DNA of 64,000 nucleotides, taken from NCBI GenBank assembly GCA_008921705.1, contig VFFE01008529.1, forward strand, positions 120,360 to 184,359. The letters run 5' to 3'. Source of the stretch: Burhinus oedicnemus. Its lineage: Eukaryota > Chordata > Aves > Charadriiformes > Burhinidae. A model generated the notes under the pieces. It had not been told where the DNA came from and searched no databases. It was given only the letters and a program-made list of their open reading frames with translations. The position numbers and the translations under genes were made by a program. The stretch's first letter is position 1; every line of letters begins with the position of its first letter. Shown one piece after another: positions 29,501-38,358 of this stretch.

Positions 29501-32500
29501 AACAGGGAGCAATAATTGGAGTGAAATTTCCATTCCCAAAACATAACAAAAAGATACCTTTCTCATTTGTGCCAGCAAACCTTCAAACTCCTTCAGGTTC
29601 AGGGTTGATCCACTATATGACGTGCAGCTGTTTGCCGCTTTCCCTAGCCAATAAATGGTGACTAATACCTGCAGAAGTTAATAAGAATTAATTGAAGCCA
29701 TCTACACAGTTACTTAGTTAAATTTACTTCCCTTCAGCATCTCTCATTTATGCTAAACTGCACAGCAGCACAAGATTTTTTTATAAATCAGAATTGAAAG
29801 GGAAGGGTCTGTCAGTGGTTAAACATAAATACATGGGGCAACTATGAAAATTTAAACAGTCCTACAGGATATGTAGCTTAACACATTATACTCCTGGTAT
29901 TTTTATAAAAAAATGAAACTGTTGTGTCTGCCTGGAAAATAAACAGCAAAAATAAATCTGAATAGAAAAACTAGGCAAGGTATCTGAAATTGTCGAGAAG
30001 ACACACTTGTACCTGTTTGTAAATCCAATAGGAAAAAAAATCCTAAGGAGTACTAATAGTAGTGGTCATTAATTAAAACTGATAAAACTAATGGAATAAA
30101 TAAAACATCTGAAATGTGTGCCTGCCTATTTCAAGGACAGAAAAGGTAGTTCCATTTCTAATCATCTTAATGTAATTAACAAGATGACATGGGAACATTT
30201 ACTTCCAGCCTTCTGCTACCTTAAGAAATGCTTAGCCCGAGATTAATCAAAAGCTATGACCATCTGGTTGTTTCTGTCAGACTAAAGCAGACGGAGTTAG
30301 TGGTTTCATTCAAGTTCTGACTTGATGTTTCTCCACAACCTGAAAGTCACTTCAAAGTTAGCGTGGAAAAAAAGCCAAGAATTGCTCTTGCAAATGTTTA
30401 TATACCCTCTCACTCCTTTAGGTAGCAAAGAAATCTGATCTGACACTGCTGGTGCTGAACTTGTTTTAGGAAAGGAGAAATTAAGATGCTCAGAATGGTC
30501 AAATCCAACACCTCCAAAAACACAGATATTTATATCATGCAGGGAAAGCAAACTGTCCTTCTCTGCATCCACATATGTCTCCACTTAAAGCAATGTCTTT
30601 AATGGTACCTGAGCAGCAGCAATTTGGACTGGAAAATGACCGTCAAAGGCAGTTCAGTCAAGCGTTTTGCACTGGTTAAAAATGCCAAACCATCACCTCA
30701 GAACTTAGGGCTTTTTCTCATTTAATGCTCATTATGTCTGCATATTCCGTGACATTCCAAAGTATTAACTGCAGAACAAACAGGAAATCTTTTGATGTGG
30801 AAAAGATGCGCAACCAATAATAAATAATAGTTGCCATTAACTGTCTCAAAAAAGTTAAATAAACTGAAATATAGCATTTTATGTTTTTATGGGACAGGGC
30901 CATATAATTCACACTATAAAGTGAACTAAAGCAATTAGGACTAGGAGAAATCCCAAGGGGGTGTCGGGGACAGACATCTCTGTCAGACTCTTCTTCCCTA
31001 AAACATGCACCCACATTCCTTCAGTGCTTCCTCCTCAGCCACACATGCTAGACTTCTGATTAGCCTTTTCTCATCAACTTTCTCTAACATCCCCATTTTT
31101 CATTTAAGTGTAATGTCCAAAATCACACACAACAGCCCAGCTGAGGCCCTGCCAGAAAAGGATACAGCACGTGTCATACTGATCCCCTGTTTAAAAACAA
31201 CTGTGGTGCATAACGTAAAATATATTATATTTTAAATTTAAATATAGTTTATATTTCCCTTTAGTTTATAAATAATATACATGCCACGAAATAACTGAAT
31301 AACATTTTTAATAAAGTTCAGGAATTTTCCCCTTGTTTTTAAAATTACATCCAAATTAATACTACTGTGCTGAGGGAAAGGAGGTGGTTTTGCCAATACT
31401 GATTTTTTTTGTCTTGAAACAACCTTTATCTGAGCTGTTTCCTTCAACCAGCACTACTCAACAAATTTATGTAAAAAATTCTTACAGTACATGTTCTCAA
31501 GTTAAGTGAAAACACTTGCAAATATAGGATTCCTAGCAGCCAGGAAATTGTCCAATTCATTTTGCCATTCAGTTCTCTGCTGAAGGTTGTGGTATTTTTA
31601 TTTATTTCTGCTAGCATTTGATCACTTTCTCTCTTCTTCCTTTCTTTATCCGCTTTTCTTTTTTTCCAAATAATGTCACATTTGCAAGCAATTCCGACTG
31701 GCTGCCCGCCGAGTTTGGAGGATCATGCACCTGGAAAGCATATATTGCCTACAAGCACACTGTAGAGGAGACTTTTGAAACTTTACCTTTAAAACAATAC
31801 ATCTGTACAAAGATATTTAGCCAGTGCCCACAAGGGTGCTAAAATGCCAAAGTTGAACTCCTTCCTTGCAATTTTGTGTGCTGGATGCAGAAGATATTAC
31901 TCTAATGATGATGAGAAAGACAGGATGAAATAATTTGGGGGTTTTTGAAAATGTTTTTTGGGTTTTTTATTTATTTTTTTACCTGCAGTCATGATTACTG
32001 GCTTGCAAAGTTATTAGGAAAAGGTCTTGGCATTTCCTAGCAGTTTATAGGGATGTGAGCCAAATATAGAATGACTTTTTTGCAGTTTATAGCTGACTAA
32101 AGGACAGACAGCTTGCTAGGCTTTAGGATAATAACTAACTCTGAGCACAGCAAAGTTTAGCCACTTTCTTTTCTACTTAACAATTACAGGATCCGTTATC
32201 ATTGCTAGTAGTTTAAACCAACAAGAAATTAAAGTTAAATGGAATTAGTCTTTCTGGGAAAACATTTATTTGGAAGATCAATGAGAAAGCCAGCAAATCT
32301 GACAGTACAGACTTGCATCCAGATCTAATGATCATTTTGCTTCATTTTAAATACTTTGTGCAAATTTACTTTATGCCTACATATTCATGAAAGGCTACAG
32401 AAGCGTAGCTTCATGGGTGTGTCAGACCGTTCCCAGTGAAAACCATGACGGACAGCACAGAGATCACATTCTTTATCCCTTAATTAAGCAGAGACAAACA

Positions 32501-35500
32501 TTCTCCATTATATTTCTATTGTAAGGCTGCTTTGCCACAGCAGCTCTACTGAAGTTTGCAGTAGAACCTGGTTAGGTTTGTGTTCAGAAGAACATTTCAG
32601 CAATACTCATCTCTACTAAGTTTTTACTGACATAATTCTTGCTTAGGCCAAATACAGGATTAACCAGACCAAAAAAAAAAAATACTCCAAGTCAGGTACT
32701 TACATTTTTCAGCTTCCTACTATAGTCAATGTTCCTGGTTGCGCGCACACAGAAAAAAAAAGAGGAAAAAAAATAATCAGAAAGCAGACACACTTTCCAA
32801 GAGCGTGTATGTAGCAGATCACGTTTTCCCTAACAAAAGTTTGCAGAATGCTTCTGCTGGCTGGAAACACATGAAAGCTAAGAAGATGTAGTTCACACAT
32901 TCATTTATTCATAACGTGGGAGTATTTTGTCACCATTACTTCAATCACTAAATTAGAATTCTGGAAGTACAAAAAGAAAATGTGTTTATAATGGTCCCAC
33001 TGTGAAATAGGACAGTGCCAAAAATATTTCCCTTAAACAGTGTTGCCGATTTCTTCAAAACAGAAGACCAAAGTCCTCACTGCTAAAATGCATTCTGCAG
33101 TAATCCAACAGTCAGATTCTGCTCTGTGATAAATCATGCAACCCACATAGATTCTGGAAGCCACAGCACATGCATAGGAGACTGAAGAAATCATCACCCA
33201 ACACTAAGGAAATGGAGCAAGTGCTTCTGGGGAAGCAAGCATCACAGAGAACAAAGTAGATGGGTGAAGCAACAAAGATCCTGCCGCTTGCAACAGAACC
33301 TGCTGTGGAAAACATTTATTTTTTGAATGTATACTCCAGCACTCAGACTGAACACTGGCATCCTTCTTAATTTAGTTTTCCACCAACGTTCAAAGGGTGG
33401 AAGTTTTATGTTAGAAACAACAAAGCACAAAGCTTGCACAAACATAAACATTTCAAAGTTCAGCAAAGAAACCTTTAAAAAAAGAATGGAGGAAATGTGT
33501 ATCACATTTAGGTGCTGAAACATAAATAAGCACTTCATATTTAGTATAGATTGTCTCCTGATTATTTATAATGGAATTGCCTTCTACTATAACAGTAAGT
33601 CCACTCCAGCATTAAAGGTTACCTGATGAAAACAAAAATAAACATACTTAAATCTGCGAGAACAACAAAAGCCTAAATATAGGCAATACCAAACCAAAGT
33701 ATTTTTGATAACACCTTTTTTCAGCCAAAATTGTATCCACTGGTACTCACGTACTAAGAAAAATAAAACAGTCCTATTTTTTTTCTTAATAAAATAGCAG
33801 TGGAAAAGAGTCTTGTTCAACAAGTCAAGAAGAAATTCTTTACAGCATTAGCTCATAATTTTTATAAGCCGAATGTTCCAAAAAAAATAGATCTAATGCA
33901 TACTTCAATTAACATCTATATGAAAAAAAATGGTTAAAAATGTCATTATCTTAATCATGTGCAAAAATGTCACATTCATCCTTTACTGCAGAACAAATAC
34001 CATTTTTACCATGTTTTAAAAAAACCCCAGAAGTCTGCAAAGAGAGGAAAAAAAAAAAATCACCTTCATGCTTTGGGAACTAGCTAGTAGAAGACAGTCT
34101 TGAACATACTTCTCTACAACAGTCATGGACTTGGCTTGTACACCTCAACTCAGTTACTCAGCGTGAACTTGGACAGTGCTAGGAAAACATTTGGCTCATT
34201 TCCACAGCTGCTTTCTCTGAAGAGTTGACGGGGAAAAAAATCCACGCCAGTGAGACACTTCACATCTATCTAGCATCATATTCCGTGGAGGGCCAAGCCA
34301 GCTCCGCAGAGTTTAGTACTCCAGGTTTAACTTGCTTCCATGCTGGACAGCTCTCCTTGGAGCCCCATGACAGTCCCAGCCTCTCAACCTGCCTCCTCCG
34401 AGGTACTCCACCAGCCTCAACCCCAAAAGATCAAGCTTCTTATCAGAAAGACCCTTTCTCTCTGGGTTTATATGGACATTAGGGTTTTATATGGAGATGA
34501 GAGGTTGTTTGCGACTCTCTCCAGCCACTCATTGTCATGATTTTACAGGATGTCAGGAAGAACCTCTTTCATTGCAATATTAACAGATTTACAAGTAATA
34601 CAGTACACAACTCCCTCTCACTGGTATGTACAGATGAGAAGAACCTCATATTAGAGCCAGAAACTTGGAAAGGAGCAAAAAGTGGGAGACTATTCCTTAA
34701 AACAAGGAAAGTGGCCAATTTGATTTTCAGAACCTTTGAATTTCCCAGACAGCACTTGAACACCATGAAAACTTGCCCAGCTTCCACTGCCAGAAGGGAA
34801 AAATAATAGAATGCTGCTGAAATTTAGTAAATTGTTTCCATGTACTTTTATAAAATGGATATGTCTGACCAGGATTTCATTAGTGACCATTTTGGCCAGA
34901 TCTTTTTGGCCAAATGAAACAAGGCCATTCAATCAACTCAGCAGTATTTGCTTGTCTGTAGAGCAGTAACGTTTTAATATTACACATGATAGACCCAAAA
35001 ATTTCATGAAAACTGCTAAATAACACCAATTACAAATTTTTTAGTTTTATGAAAGTGTAGGGTGCTCTTGCTTTTGGGGCGGTGGGGAGCTTCATTACCA
35101 TTAATATAAACAAGAGAAAAATACAGTTTGACTGCTTCTGTTCCTCTAGTCCACGATGACAAAGTCTTCCCTGAAATGGACAACAGTTTCTATTTAAGAC
35201 CTCAACCTATGACTATGTGGACTTTGATTCAAGCCTGCTCTGTGTGACCTTAAGCAAGACAGTAATTCTTTCTGTGCTGGTTTCACACCTATATTTTAAA
35301 TCACTTTGTGGGGTGAAATGCTGAAAATACAAGCATTGGAGTCTAAGCACCTAGTACTCTTTGCAGCGAGGGATGTGCACATACCATGGCTAAAAAGCTG
35401 TTGATTAAAAGAAGATTTTTTAAAAAAATCACTTCACACTCCAAAAAATATCAGTTATTAGGAAGGAGAATCTCTTAATATGTGGTAATTTGTGTGGCAG

Positions 35501-38258
35501 TACCTGTGTGGCTTTGGTGAAAAAGTATCTAAACTGTGGTATTTCCAGTCCACTGAGTTCACGCAGATATCCTCAGCCCCAGTATCATGTCCCAACCTAT
35601 AGCTCTCATTAGAAAATAAACAGACTGTGCCCATGTCTGCACCTTGTAGAGTCTGGGAGGCCTACAGATGTCCTATAATGCACCTTCAAAACAGTTTAAT
35701 CTGAAATAACAGAGCTGTGATTTCCGCTCCCCCCTCTCCAGCCTATATAGTTCATTAGTTGGACAGGCAAAAAAGAATGCCATCAATTTAGACTCAGGAA
35801 AACCCCTAACTCCCACAGAATCTCATTGCTTAACTAAAACAGTATTTTAAAAGAGCTGTGGTTGATCTCACTTGGAAAAATAACAGCCCTTAAAGAAAGC
35901 CTGTTGAAGGGAACAATGTATTCTTCCAGCGCTGAAGGTTTCCCAAACCTCAGCTTCCTATTTGCTTCACACAAATGACAGTTCTATAGCCTTTTTGCTT
36001 ATCATATTTACATGCATCTGAGGTTGTAACATGCTAATCACAAACTGCTGTTGTACTTACTTGATGGTTACTCTGTTTGATGTGTCCTGCAGATCACCAG
36101 GATCAAAAAGCTGAGATTCTTTAAGTCCCAGCTCTTTGCAGCCTCTTAAGAACAAGATGATATTATCCTGAAATGAGGCAAAAAAATAGAAAATTTTTAA
36201 CTCTTGTTCGTTGAAAAAAAAACCCCTACTGAACCAACCTCTCCCTGACTCAGTAACAGCTCACAAACAGTTGTATAATTAGTTAAATGAAGAACCAAAG
36301 ACATTTCCAGTCACATAATTTAAGAGGTCAGTACATGTTTTGTTTGAAAACCACATAAATATGAAACAAAACTTTTTTTAAAAATTTTTTTTATTATTCA
36401 TTTTAAATATGTAACTGCAACAAGCTTGTTGACTTTTCTCTTTCCAAACCCAGATGTTGGCAACTTCTTTAACTGAAAAAGCCCTGCTGATTTCCCTACC
36501 TACTGATTTCTGAAGGGAGCAGGAAGGGTATCATAGAATCATAGAATGGTTTGGGTTGGAAGGGACCTTAAAGGTCATCTAGTTCCAACCCCCCTGCCAT
36601 GCCCAGGGACACCTCCCACTAGACCAGGTTGCTCAAAGCCCCATCCAACCTGGCCTTGAACACTTCCAGGGATGGGGCCTCCACAGCTTCCCTGGGCAAC
36701 CTGGTCCAGTGCCTCACCACCCTCATACTGAAGAATTTCTTCCTGATACCTAATTTAAATCTATCTTCTTTCAGTTTAAAACCGTTACCCCTCGTCCTAT
36801 TACTACATGTCCTTGTCAAAAGTCCCTCTCTATCTTTCCTGTAGGCCCCTTTAGGTACTGGAAGGCTGCTATAAGGTCTCCCCAGAGCCTTCTCCAGGCT
36901 GAACAACCTCAACTCCCTCAGCCTGTCCTCATAGGAGAGATGTTCCATCCCTCTGATCATCTTCGTGGCCCTCCTCTGGACTCACTCCAACAGGCCCATG
37001 TCTTTCCTGTGCTGAAGGCTCCAGAGCTGGGACACAGTACTCCAGGTGGGGTCTCACGAGAGCAGAGTAGTGGGGCAGAACCACCTCCCTCGACCTGCTG
37101 GCCATGCTTCTTTTGATGCAGCCTATATGAAACAGCCCACCACCATTTAAGCAAGCAGTTTGTTCAGAAAACACTTTGCATGTCGCTACGAACAAGCCAG
37201 TTACTCCTAGTTGACACAACCAGTCTCTTGCCTCTCCAACCTTAACCAGCCAGAAGCCACTGGGAAGAGACAGGTGCCTTCTCCCCAGATGAAATGCTTG
37301 AAGTTACACTTTACGAGACCACTGTCTGTAAGGAGAAACATCACCAACTTTGTAACACTTTCTATGGAGGATTTACACTTTTCAGACTGTAAAGAGTAAA
37401 AATCAATAACTAAGAGAGATTAAGCACAAAGTGATACACACCTCTTTCAAACCAAATACAAGTGATGACACCAGGGTTTGCACCGAGGGGATTAAATCTG
37501 TATGTGTGCGTATACATTAATATATGTTTTATACTTATCTACATATACGCATGTACACCGCCCCCCTTTTATAGAACCAGTGAATCTTCCTTATGCAGGT
37601 AAATCTTGAAAGTGAGTAGAGAGCAAGTTTTTAGATACATACGTTGCTAGATCAGCAACTGCAATGGTAGATGCGTGGACAAGGAAGGATGTAACGTACA
37701 GCTTGATATTCTCCAAGGCCTCCCATCGCAAACCCCCAACTGGAAGTAAGCTGCCACATGAAGAGTTAGAGAGGAGCAGAACCACAGCGTGAGGCAGAGA
37801 CCTCAATTTTTGTAAAAACTGGGAAGCAGAGGAGCCTGGGCAGCATTCAGCTCTTGCCTACCCTGCGTGGCAGAGCAGGATTTGGGAGCGGGGCTCTCCC
37901 CACATCTGCTCCCAGGCTTTTGTTTGGGTGGCACGGCCACAGCTCGGCGAGAGCAGCCCTGTTTATTCTGTCGGGGCGCAGCGATCAGCATGCTAATCAC
38001 TGCAGCGCTCTGCATGCCAACGCTCTCGCACACAAAGCTCGCTGTCACCAGCCACACCGCAAAAAAATACGGACTTGGAAATTTAGAGGAGTCCAAACCT
38101 CCCTTTCTTCCCTGGCTGAAACTTAACAGCTCTGGAGGGGAGCCAGGGGGAAAGGAACAGCAGCCGAGAGAGCAGAGAGCCCATAACCCAGAAAGACAGC
38201 ATCATTCATGACATGAAAAGATGCTTGTAAAATTCCCCATCTGGCTTACTGTTTGCAT
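1591..38258 (-). CDS. LIMCH1: LIMCH1, partial (gene-level span of 14 coding exons plus the start-bearing exon)
   Basis: LIM and calponin-homology domains protein 1. From work on the human protein it binds non-muscle myosin II, promotes stress fibres and focal adhesions and restrains cell migration. Visible in order: C-terminal half of a CH domain ([17 protein letters not shown], then [13 protein letters not shown]), a Ser/Asp-rich linker ([17 protein letters not shown]), the hallmark [19 protein letters not shown] block with [10 protein letters not shown], a run of repeat-bearing exons, and the FDMRCEEEA segment opening the DUF4757/coiled-coil region. All exons have GT-AG borders and compatible phases; coding length from the ATG at 38258 to 1591 is 2,778 bases, exactly 926 codons with no stop. 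The paralogue LMO7 shares the architecture, but the motifs match LIMCH1. The 3' part with the LIM domain and the N-terminal CH exons are outside the window. Confidence 0.95.
2521..2561 (+). repeat. A41 homopolymer
   Basis: Uninterrupted run of 41 adenines. No recognisable retroelement body precedes it, so it may be an expanded microsatellite or the tail of a very old or short insertion. Exact length is prone to sequencing error. Confidence 0.95.
4341..4356 (+). repeat. T16 homopolymer
   Basis: Run of 16 thymines in the intron, followed by AAAC. Simple repeat only. Confidence 0.9.
5048..5269 (-). other. Weak candidate cassette exon in LIMCH1 intron
   Basis: A minus-strand frame open through 74 codons ends at a good donor (AAAC|GTAAGA, donor at 5042-5047) and could start after an AG at 5270-5271. 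With those borders it is 222 bases, phase 2 at both ends, which fits the neighbouring cassette exons. The peptide includes [20 protein letters not shown]. The assumed acceptor is poor (the pyrimidine tract is distant) and a second AG with a better tract, just before the KPVKV codons, would not fit the phase. Could well be chance. Confidence 0.15.
6459..6494 (-). CDS. LIMCH1: LIMCH1 36-base micro-exon
   Basis: Twelve-codon exon encoding [11 protein letters not shown] and part of the flanking codons. Acceptor TTGTAG lies above 6494 and donor GTAAGT below 6459, both strong. Phase 2 in and out, so it can be included or skipped without a frameshift. The peptide matches what I remember of mammalian LIMCH1 immediately before the FDMRCEEE exon, which supports the assignment despite the tiny size. 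Confidence 0.85.
6495..7439 (-). other. LIMCH1: LIMCH1 intron
   Basis: About 0.95 kb intron. The only notable content is a G-rich run at 6961-6979 next to a pyrimidine tract (as read on the plus strand). Confidence 0.75.
6961..6979 (+). repeat. Poly-G tract
   Basis: Fifteen consecutive guanines, then A and GGG. Read on the transcript strand this is a poly-C tract. No gene function is evident. Confidence 0.9.
7440..7688 (-). CDS. LIMCH1: LIMCH1 cassette exon (Gln-rich)
   Basis: 249 bases, phase 2 at both ends, acceptor CACTCAG after a pyrimidine-rich tract and donor AAAC|GTGAGC. It encodes a hydrophilic, probably disordered segment: [16 protein letters not shown], a Gln cluster ([11 protein letters not shown]), then acidic [10 protein letters not shown] and [13 protein letters not shown]. 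It lacks the DD repeat module seen in neighbouring exons. If the donor is not used, the frame hits TGA three bases after it (at 7436-7438), so read-through would truncate the protein. Confidence 0.8.
7689..8663 (-). other. LIMCH1: LIMCH1 intron containing a candidate extra exon
   Basis: About 1 kb interval. Besides the candidate exon at 7950-8199 described separately, I see no other coding or repeat structure. Confidence 0.7.
7950..8199 (-). CDS. Candidate additional LIMCH1 exon, possibly an alternative terminal exon
   Basis: A strong acceptor (CACCTTCCTTCAG) lies directly above 8199. Only the phase-2 frame is open after it, which is the phase needed to follow the 8664-8897 exon. That frame runs 82 codons to TAG at 7950-7952: [20 protein letters not shown], later [18 protein letters not shown] and [15 protein letters not shown]. 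Composition is protein-like (Trp, Tyr, charged residues), not low complexity. Inside it a weak donor (CAGTG|GTTTGG, exon end 7987) would give a 213-base phase-2/phase-2 cassette. Without a donor it would be a terminal exon yielding LIMCH1 without DUF4757 and LIM domains; no clear polyadenylation signal was seen just downstream. I do not recognise the peptide. Confidence 0.4.
8664..8897 (-). CDS. LIMCH1: LIMCH1 cassette exon with DDM repeat module
   Basis: 234 bases, phase 2 in and out. Acceptor TGAGCAG follows a pyrimidine tract and the donor is GTAAGA. Encodes [19 protein letters not shown], then the module [37 protein letters not shown] and a basic end ELEKKTTR. The RDDMLARR core is nearly identical to KDDMLARR in the 20158-20407 exon, so this exon is a clear diverged duplicate. 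Probably a disordered spacer of the long isoforms. Confidence 0.88.
8898..9471 (-). other. LIMCH1: LIMCH1 intron with A20 tract
   Basis: Short intron; contains an A20 run at 9117-9136 and no other recognisable element. Confidence 0.8.
9472..9780 (-). CDS. LIMCH1: LIMCH1 cassette exon with diverged repeat module
   Basis: 309 bases, phase 2 in and out; acceptor CATCGCTAG after a pyrimidine-rich tract, donor AAAG|GTCAGA. Encodes [20 protein letters not shown], a linker, the module [20 protein letters not shown] (DD changed to DG), [15 protein letters not shown], a Gln run, and a charged helical end [13 protein letters not shown]. Same order as its neighbours: module, then a short hydrophobic VP-containing patch. 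Confidence 0.85.
9781..10480 (-). other. LIMCH1: LIMCH1 intron
   Basis: About 0.7 kb; I see nothing beyond the splice sites. Confidence 0.75.
10481..10825 (-). CDS. LIMCH1: LIMCH1 cassette exon (SEEDVK / IDQQKW)
   Basis: 345 bases, phase 2 in and out; acceptor TGACTAG and donor CCAG|GTATTT. Encodes [20 protein letters not shown], a module copy [17 protein letters not shown], then [38 protein letters not shown] and a Ser-rich end. The [12 protein letters not shown] stretch matches my memory of mammalian LIMCH1. The module keeps DDFAVRKAR but has lost the PD start. Confidence 0.88.
10826..12128 (-). other. LIMCH1: LIMCH1 intron
   Basis: About 1.3 kb. I looked for a further phase-2 cassette exon here and saw none; no repeat family recognised. 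Confidence 0.7.
12129..12338 (-). CDS. LIMCH1: LIMCH1 cassette exon with DDLAKRK module
   Basis: Donor CCCAG|GTATGG is clear, leaving phase 2. The 5' border is less certain: an AG just above 12338 gives 210 bases and phase 2 ([20 protein letters not shown]...); an alternative AG about 27 bases further out gives a longer exon in the same phase (adding [13 protein letters not shown] residues). Encodes [20 protein letters not shown], then a helical acidic/basic stretch ending [13 protein letters not shown]. The acceptor pyrimidine tract is weak for both choices, suggesting regulated inclusion. Confidence 0.75.
12339..13632 (-). other. LIMCH1: LIMCH1 intron
   Basis: About 1.3 kb, AT-rich, no recognised repeat or exon. 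Confidence 0.75.
13633..13923 (-). CDS. LIMCH1: LIMCH1 cassette exon with DDFATRR module
   Basis: 291 bases, phase 2 in and out; acceptor CTGTGTCAG, donor GCAAG|GTGTGC. Encodes [20 protein letters not shown], an acidic Ser/Glu segment ([13 protein letters not shown]), the module [19 protein letters not shown] and [19 protein letters not shown]. Module and following VPFN patch closely parallel the 20158-20407 exon (VPFNQYLP), indicating duplication from it or from a common ancestor. STPDIILR also echoes SPDVVLR of the 24814-25009 exon. Confidence 0.9.
13924..19200 (-). other. LIMCH1: LIMCH1 intron with a possible decayed exon
   Basis: About 5.3 kb. It holds a relic resembling a cassette exon at about 18384-18535 (listed separately) and short A/T homopolymers (for example near 16101-16117 and 17199-17210). 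No interspersed repeat was recognised. Confidence 0.65.
18384..18535 (-). pseudogene. Possible decayed LIMCH1 cassette exon
   Basis: Read on the minus strand, a perfect donor (AAAGG|GTAAGT) at 18378-18383 is preceded in phase 2 by [10 protein letters not shown], which at DNA level is very close to the DDLAK core of the 12129-12338 exon (15 of 18 bases by eye). Upstream in the same frame are [14 protein letters not shown] and [17 protein letters not shown], protein-like and reminiscent of the [11 protein letters not shown] stretch of the constitutive exon. A TAG interrupts the frame at 18419-18421, a TGA closes it at 18536-18538, and no phase-2 acceptor is evident. Best read as an exon duplicate or lost exon; chance similarity is possible. 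Confidence 0.35.
19201..19473 (-). CDS. LIMCH1: LIMCH1 exon with [13 protein letters not shown] helix
   Basis: 273 bases, phase 2 in and out; donor GGCAG|GTTAGC and acceptor TTCAATAG (weak pyrimidine tract). Encodes [19 protein letters not shown], a low-complexity Ser/Asn/Glu linker, and a conserved basic helix [18 protein letters not shown] ending in AAQRYG. The same [16 protein letters not shown] motif is, as I recall, in mammalian LIMCH1 and corresponds to the VQNLRQLRYEEMQK-like segment of LMO7. Skippable without frameshift. Confidence 0.88.
19474..20157 (-). other. LIMCH1: LIMCH1 intron
   Basis: About 0.7 kb, no recognisable element. Confidence 0.8.
20158..20407 (-). CDS. LIMCH1: LIMCH1 exon, PDVKKDDM block
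   Basis: 250 bases; enters in phase 1 and leaves in phase 2 (ends TTCAG|GTAAGA). Encodes [14 protein letters not shown], then [56 protein letters not shown] and [12 protein letters not shown]. This is the signature conserved block of LIMCH1 and LMO7. It is the first copy of the module repeated in five downstream exons. Its phase-2 end lets it join any cassette exon or the FDMRCEEE exon. The Met before PDVKK could serve as an internal start in short isoforms. Confidence 0.95.
20408..24813 (-). other. LIMCH1: LIMCH1 intron
   Basis: About 4.4 kb. Only short homopolymers and TG/T-rich patches (near 20440-20510) seen; no exon or repeat family recognised. Confidence 0.7.
24814..25009 (-). CDS. LIMCH1: LIMCH1 exon, Ser/Asp-rich linker after the CH domain
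   Basis: 196 bases; acceptor CATGTAG, donor GATG|GTAAGT; phase 0 in, phase 1 out. Encodes [57 protein letters not shown] and VVLRGSSD. The RDSGY...DSLSPPRH...DSFDSLDS pattern is conserved between LIMCH1 and LMO7 and is rich in likely phosphorylation sites (SP and TP). GC content is clearly above the flanking introns. Confidence 0.95.
25010..29557 (-). other. LIMCH1: LIMCH1 intron
   Basis: About 4.5 kb, AT-rich, no recognised exon or repeat. Confidence 0.7.
29558..29668 (-). CDS. LIMCH1: LIMCH1 exon, C-terminal helix of CH domain
   Basis: 111 bases, phase 0 at both ends; acceptor CTGCAG, donor GTATCT. Encodes [20 protein letters not shown] and [29 protein letters not shown] is the last core helix of the calponin-homology fold, and [10 protein letters not shown] is the conserved post-CH segment shared with LMO7. 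Confidence 0.96.
29669..32703 (-). other. LIMCH1: LIMCH1 intron
   Basis: About 3 kb, AT-rich with T-rich patches near 31948-31980; no recognised repeat or exon. Confidence 0.7.
32704..32734 (-). CDS. LIMCH1: LIMCH1 31-base micro-exon (CH domain)
   Basis: Acceptor CAACCAG, donor AAAAAT|GTAAGT. One base completes the Lys codon of the previous exon, then ten codons: [10 protein letters not shown]. It bridges NRVTIK to VLVTIYW in the CH domain, matching the human order (LDYSRKLKN). Because it is 31 bases, skipping it would shift the frame, so it should be constitutive. Confidence 0.94.
32735..36060 (-). other. LIMCH1: LIMCH1 intron
   Basis: About 3.3 kb with an A-rich stretch just upstream of the micro-exon acceptor (T-rich on the transcript strand); no repeat family or exon recognised. 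Confidence 0.7.
36061..36167 (-). CDS. LIMCH1: LIMCH1 exon, middle of CH domain
   Basis: 107 bases; acceptor TTTCAG, donor AA|GTAAGT; phase 0 in, phase 2 out. Encodes [20 protein letters not shown] then [16 protein letters not shown]. This is the central CH-domain segment (helix with L-F-L-x-x-C, then the LFxPGDLQD loop) and the strongest identifier of LIMCH1 in the window. Confidence 0.97.
36168..38249 (-). other. LIMCH1: LIMCH1 intron with a CR1 fragment
   Basis: About 2.1 kb. Contains the minus-strand CR1 fragment at 36531-37125 and nothing else recognised. Confidence 0.75.
36531..37125 (-). mobile_element. CR1 LINE 3' fragment, minus orientation
   Basis: The plus strand begins with two copies of ATCATAGA and TGGTTTGGGTTGGAAGGGAC, the reverse complement of the CR1 3' end with its short ATTCTATG tail. 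Reading the minus strand from 37125, decayed reverse-transcriptase C-terminal motifs ([24 protein letters not shown], then [20 protein letters not shown]) are interrupted by frameshifts and stops. A 5'-truncated, inactive non-LTR retrotransposon copy, co-oriented with LIMCH1. Confidence 0.95.
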
Positions 38259-38358
38259 GATAATTTTTCCAACTGCATCGTGAATAACTCTTGTGTTTAG
38301 CCTTTGATGAAGGACAGTTCTGGTCACTTCCAAATGGTGGGTGGAGCGATGTGTAATT
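38250..38358 (-). CDS. LIMCH1: LIMCH1 alternative 5' exon carrying the start ATG
   Basis: 109 bases with acceptor TTTATTAG and donor AAACA|GTAAGC. The last nine bases read ATG CAA ACA (ATG at 38256-38258), joining in phase 0 to GAT AAT ATC of the next exon, so translation would start [13 protein letters not shown]. The frame upstream of the ATG is closed by a TGA formed across the junction with the predicted first exon (TG|A). An out-of-frame ATG lies 20 bases upstream (38276-38278). This fits an isoform lacking the first half of the CH domain. The exon itself has no recognised homology, so confidence rests on splice sites, phase and context. Confidence 0.65.

Noticed and set aside
36619..37219. 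Open frames of 60-113 codons around 36.6-37.2 kb
   Set aside because: They are decayed CR1 reverse-transcriptase pieces and their reverse complement, not genes.
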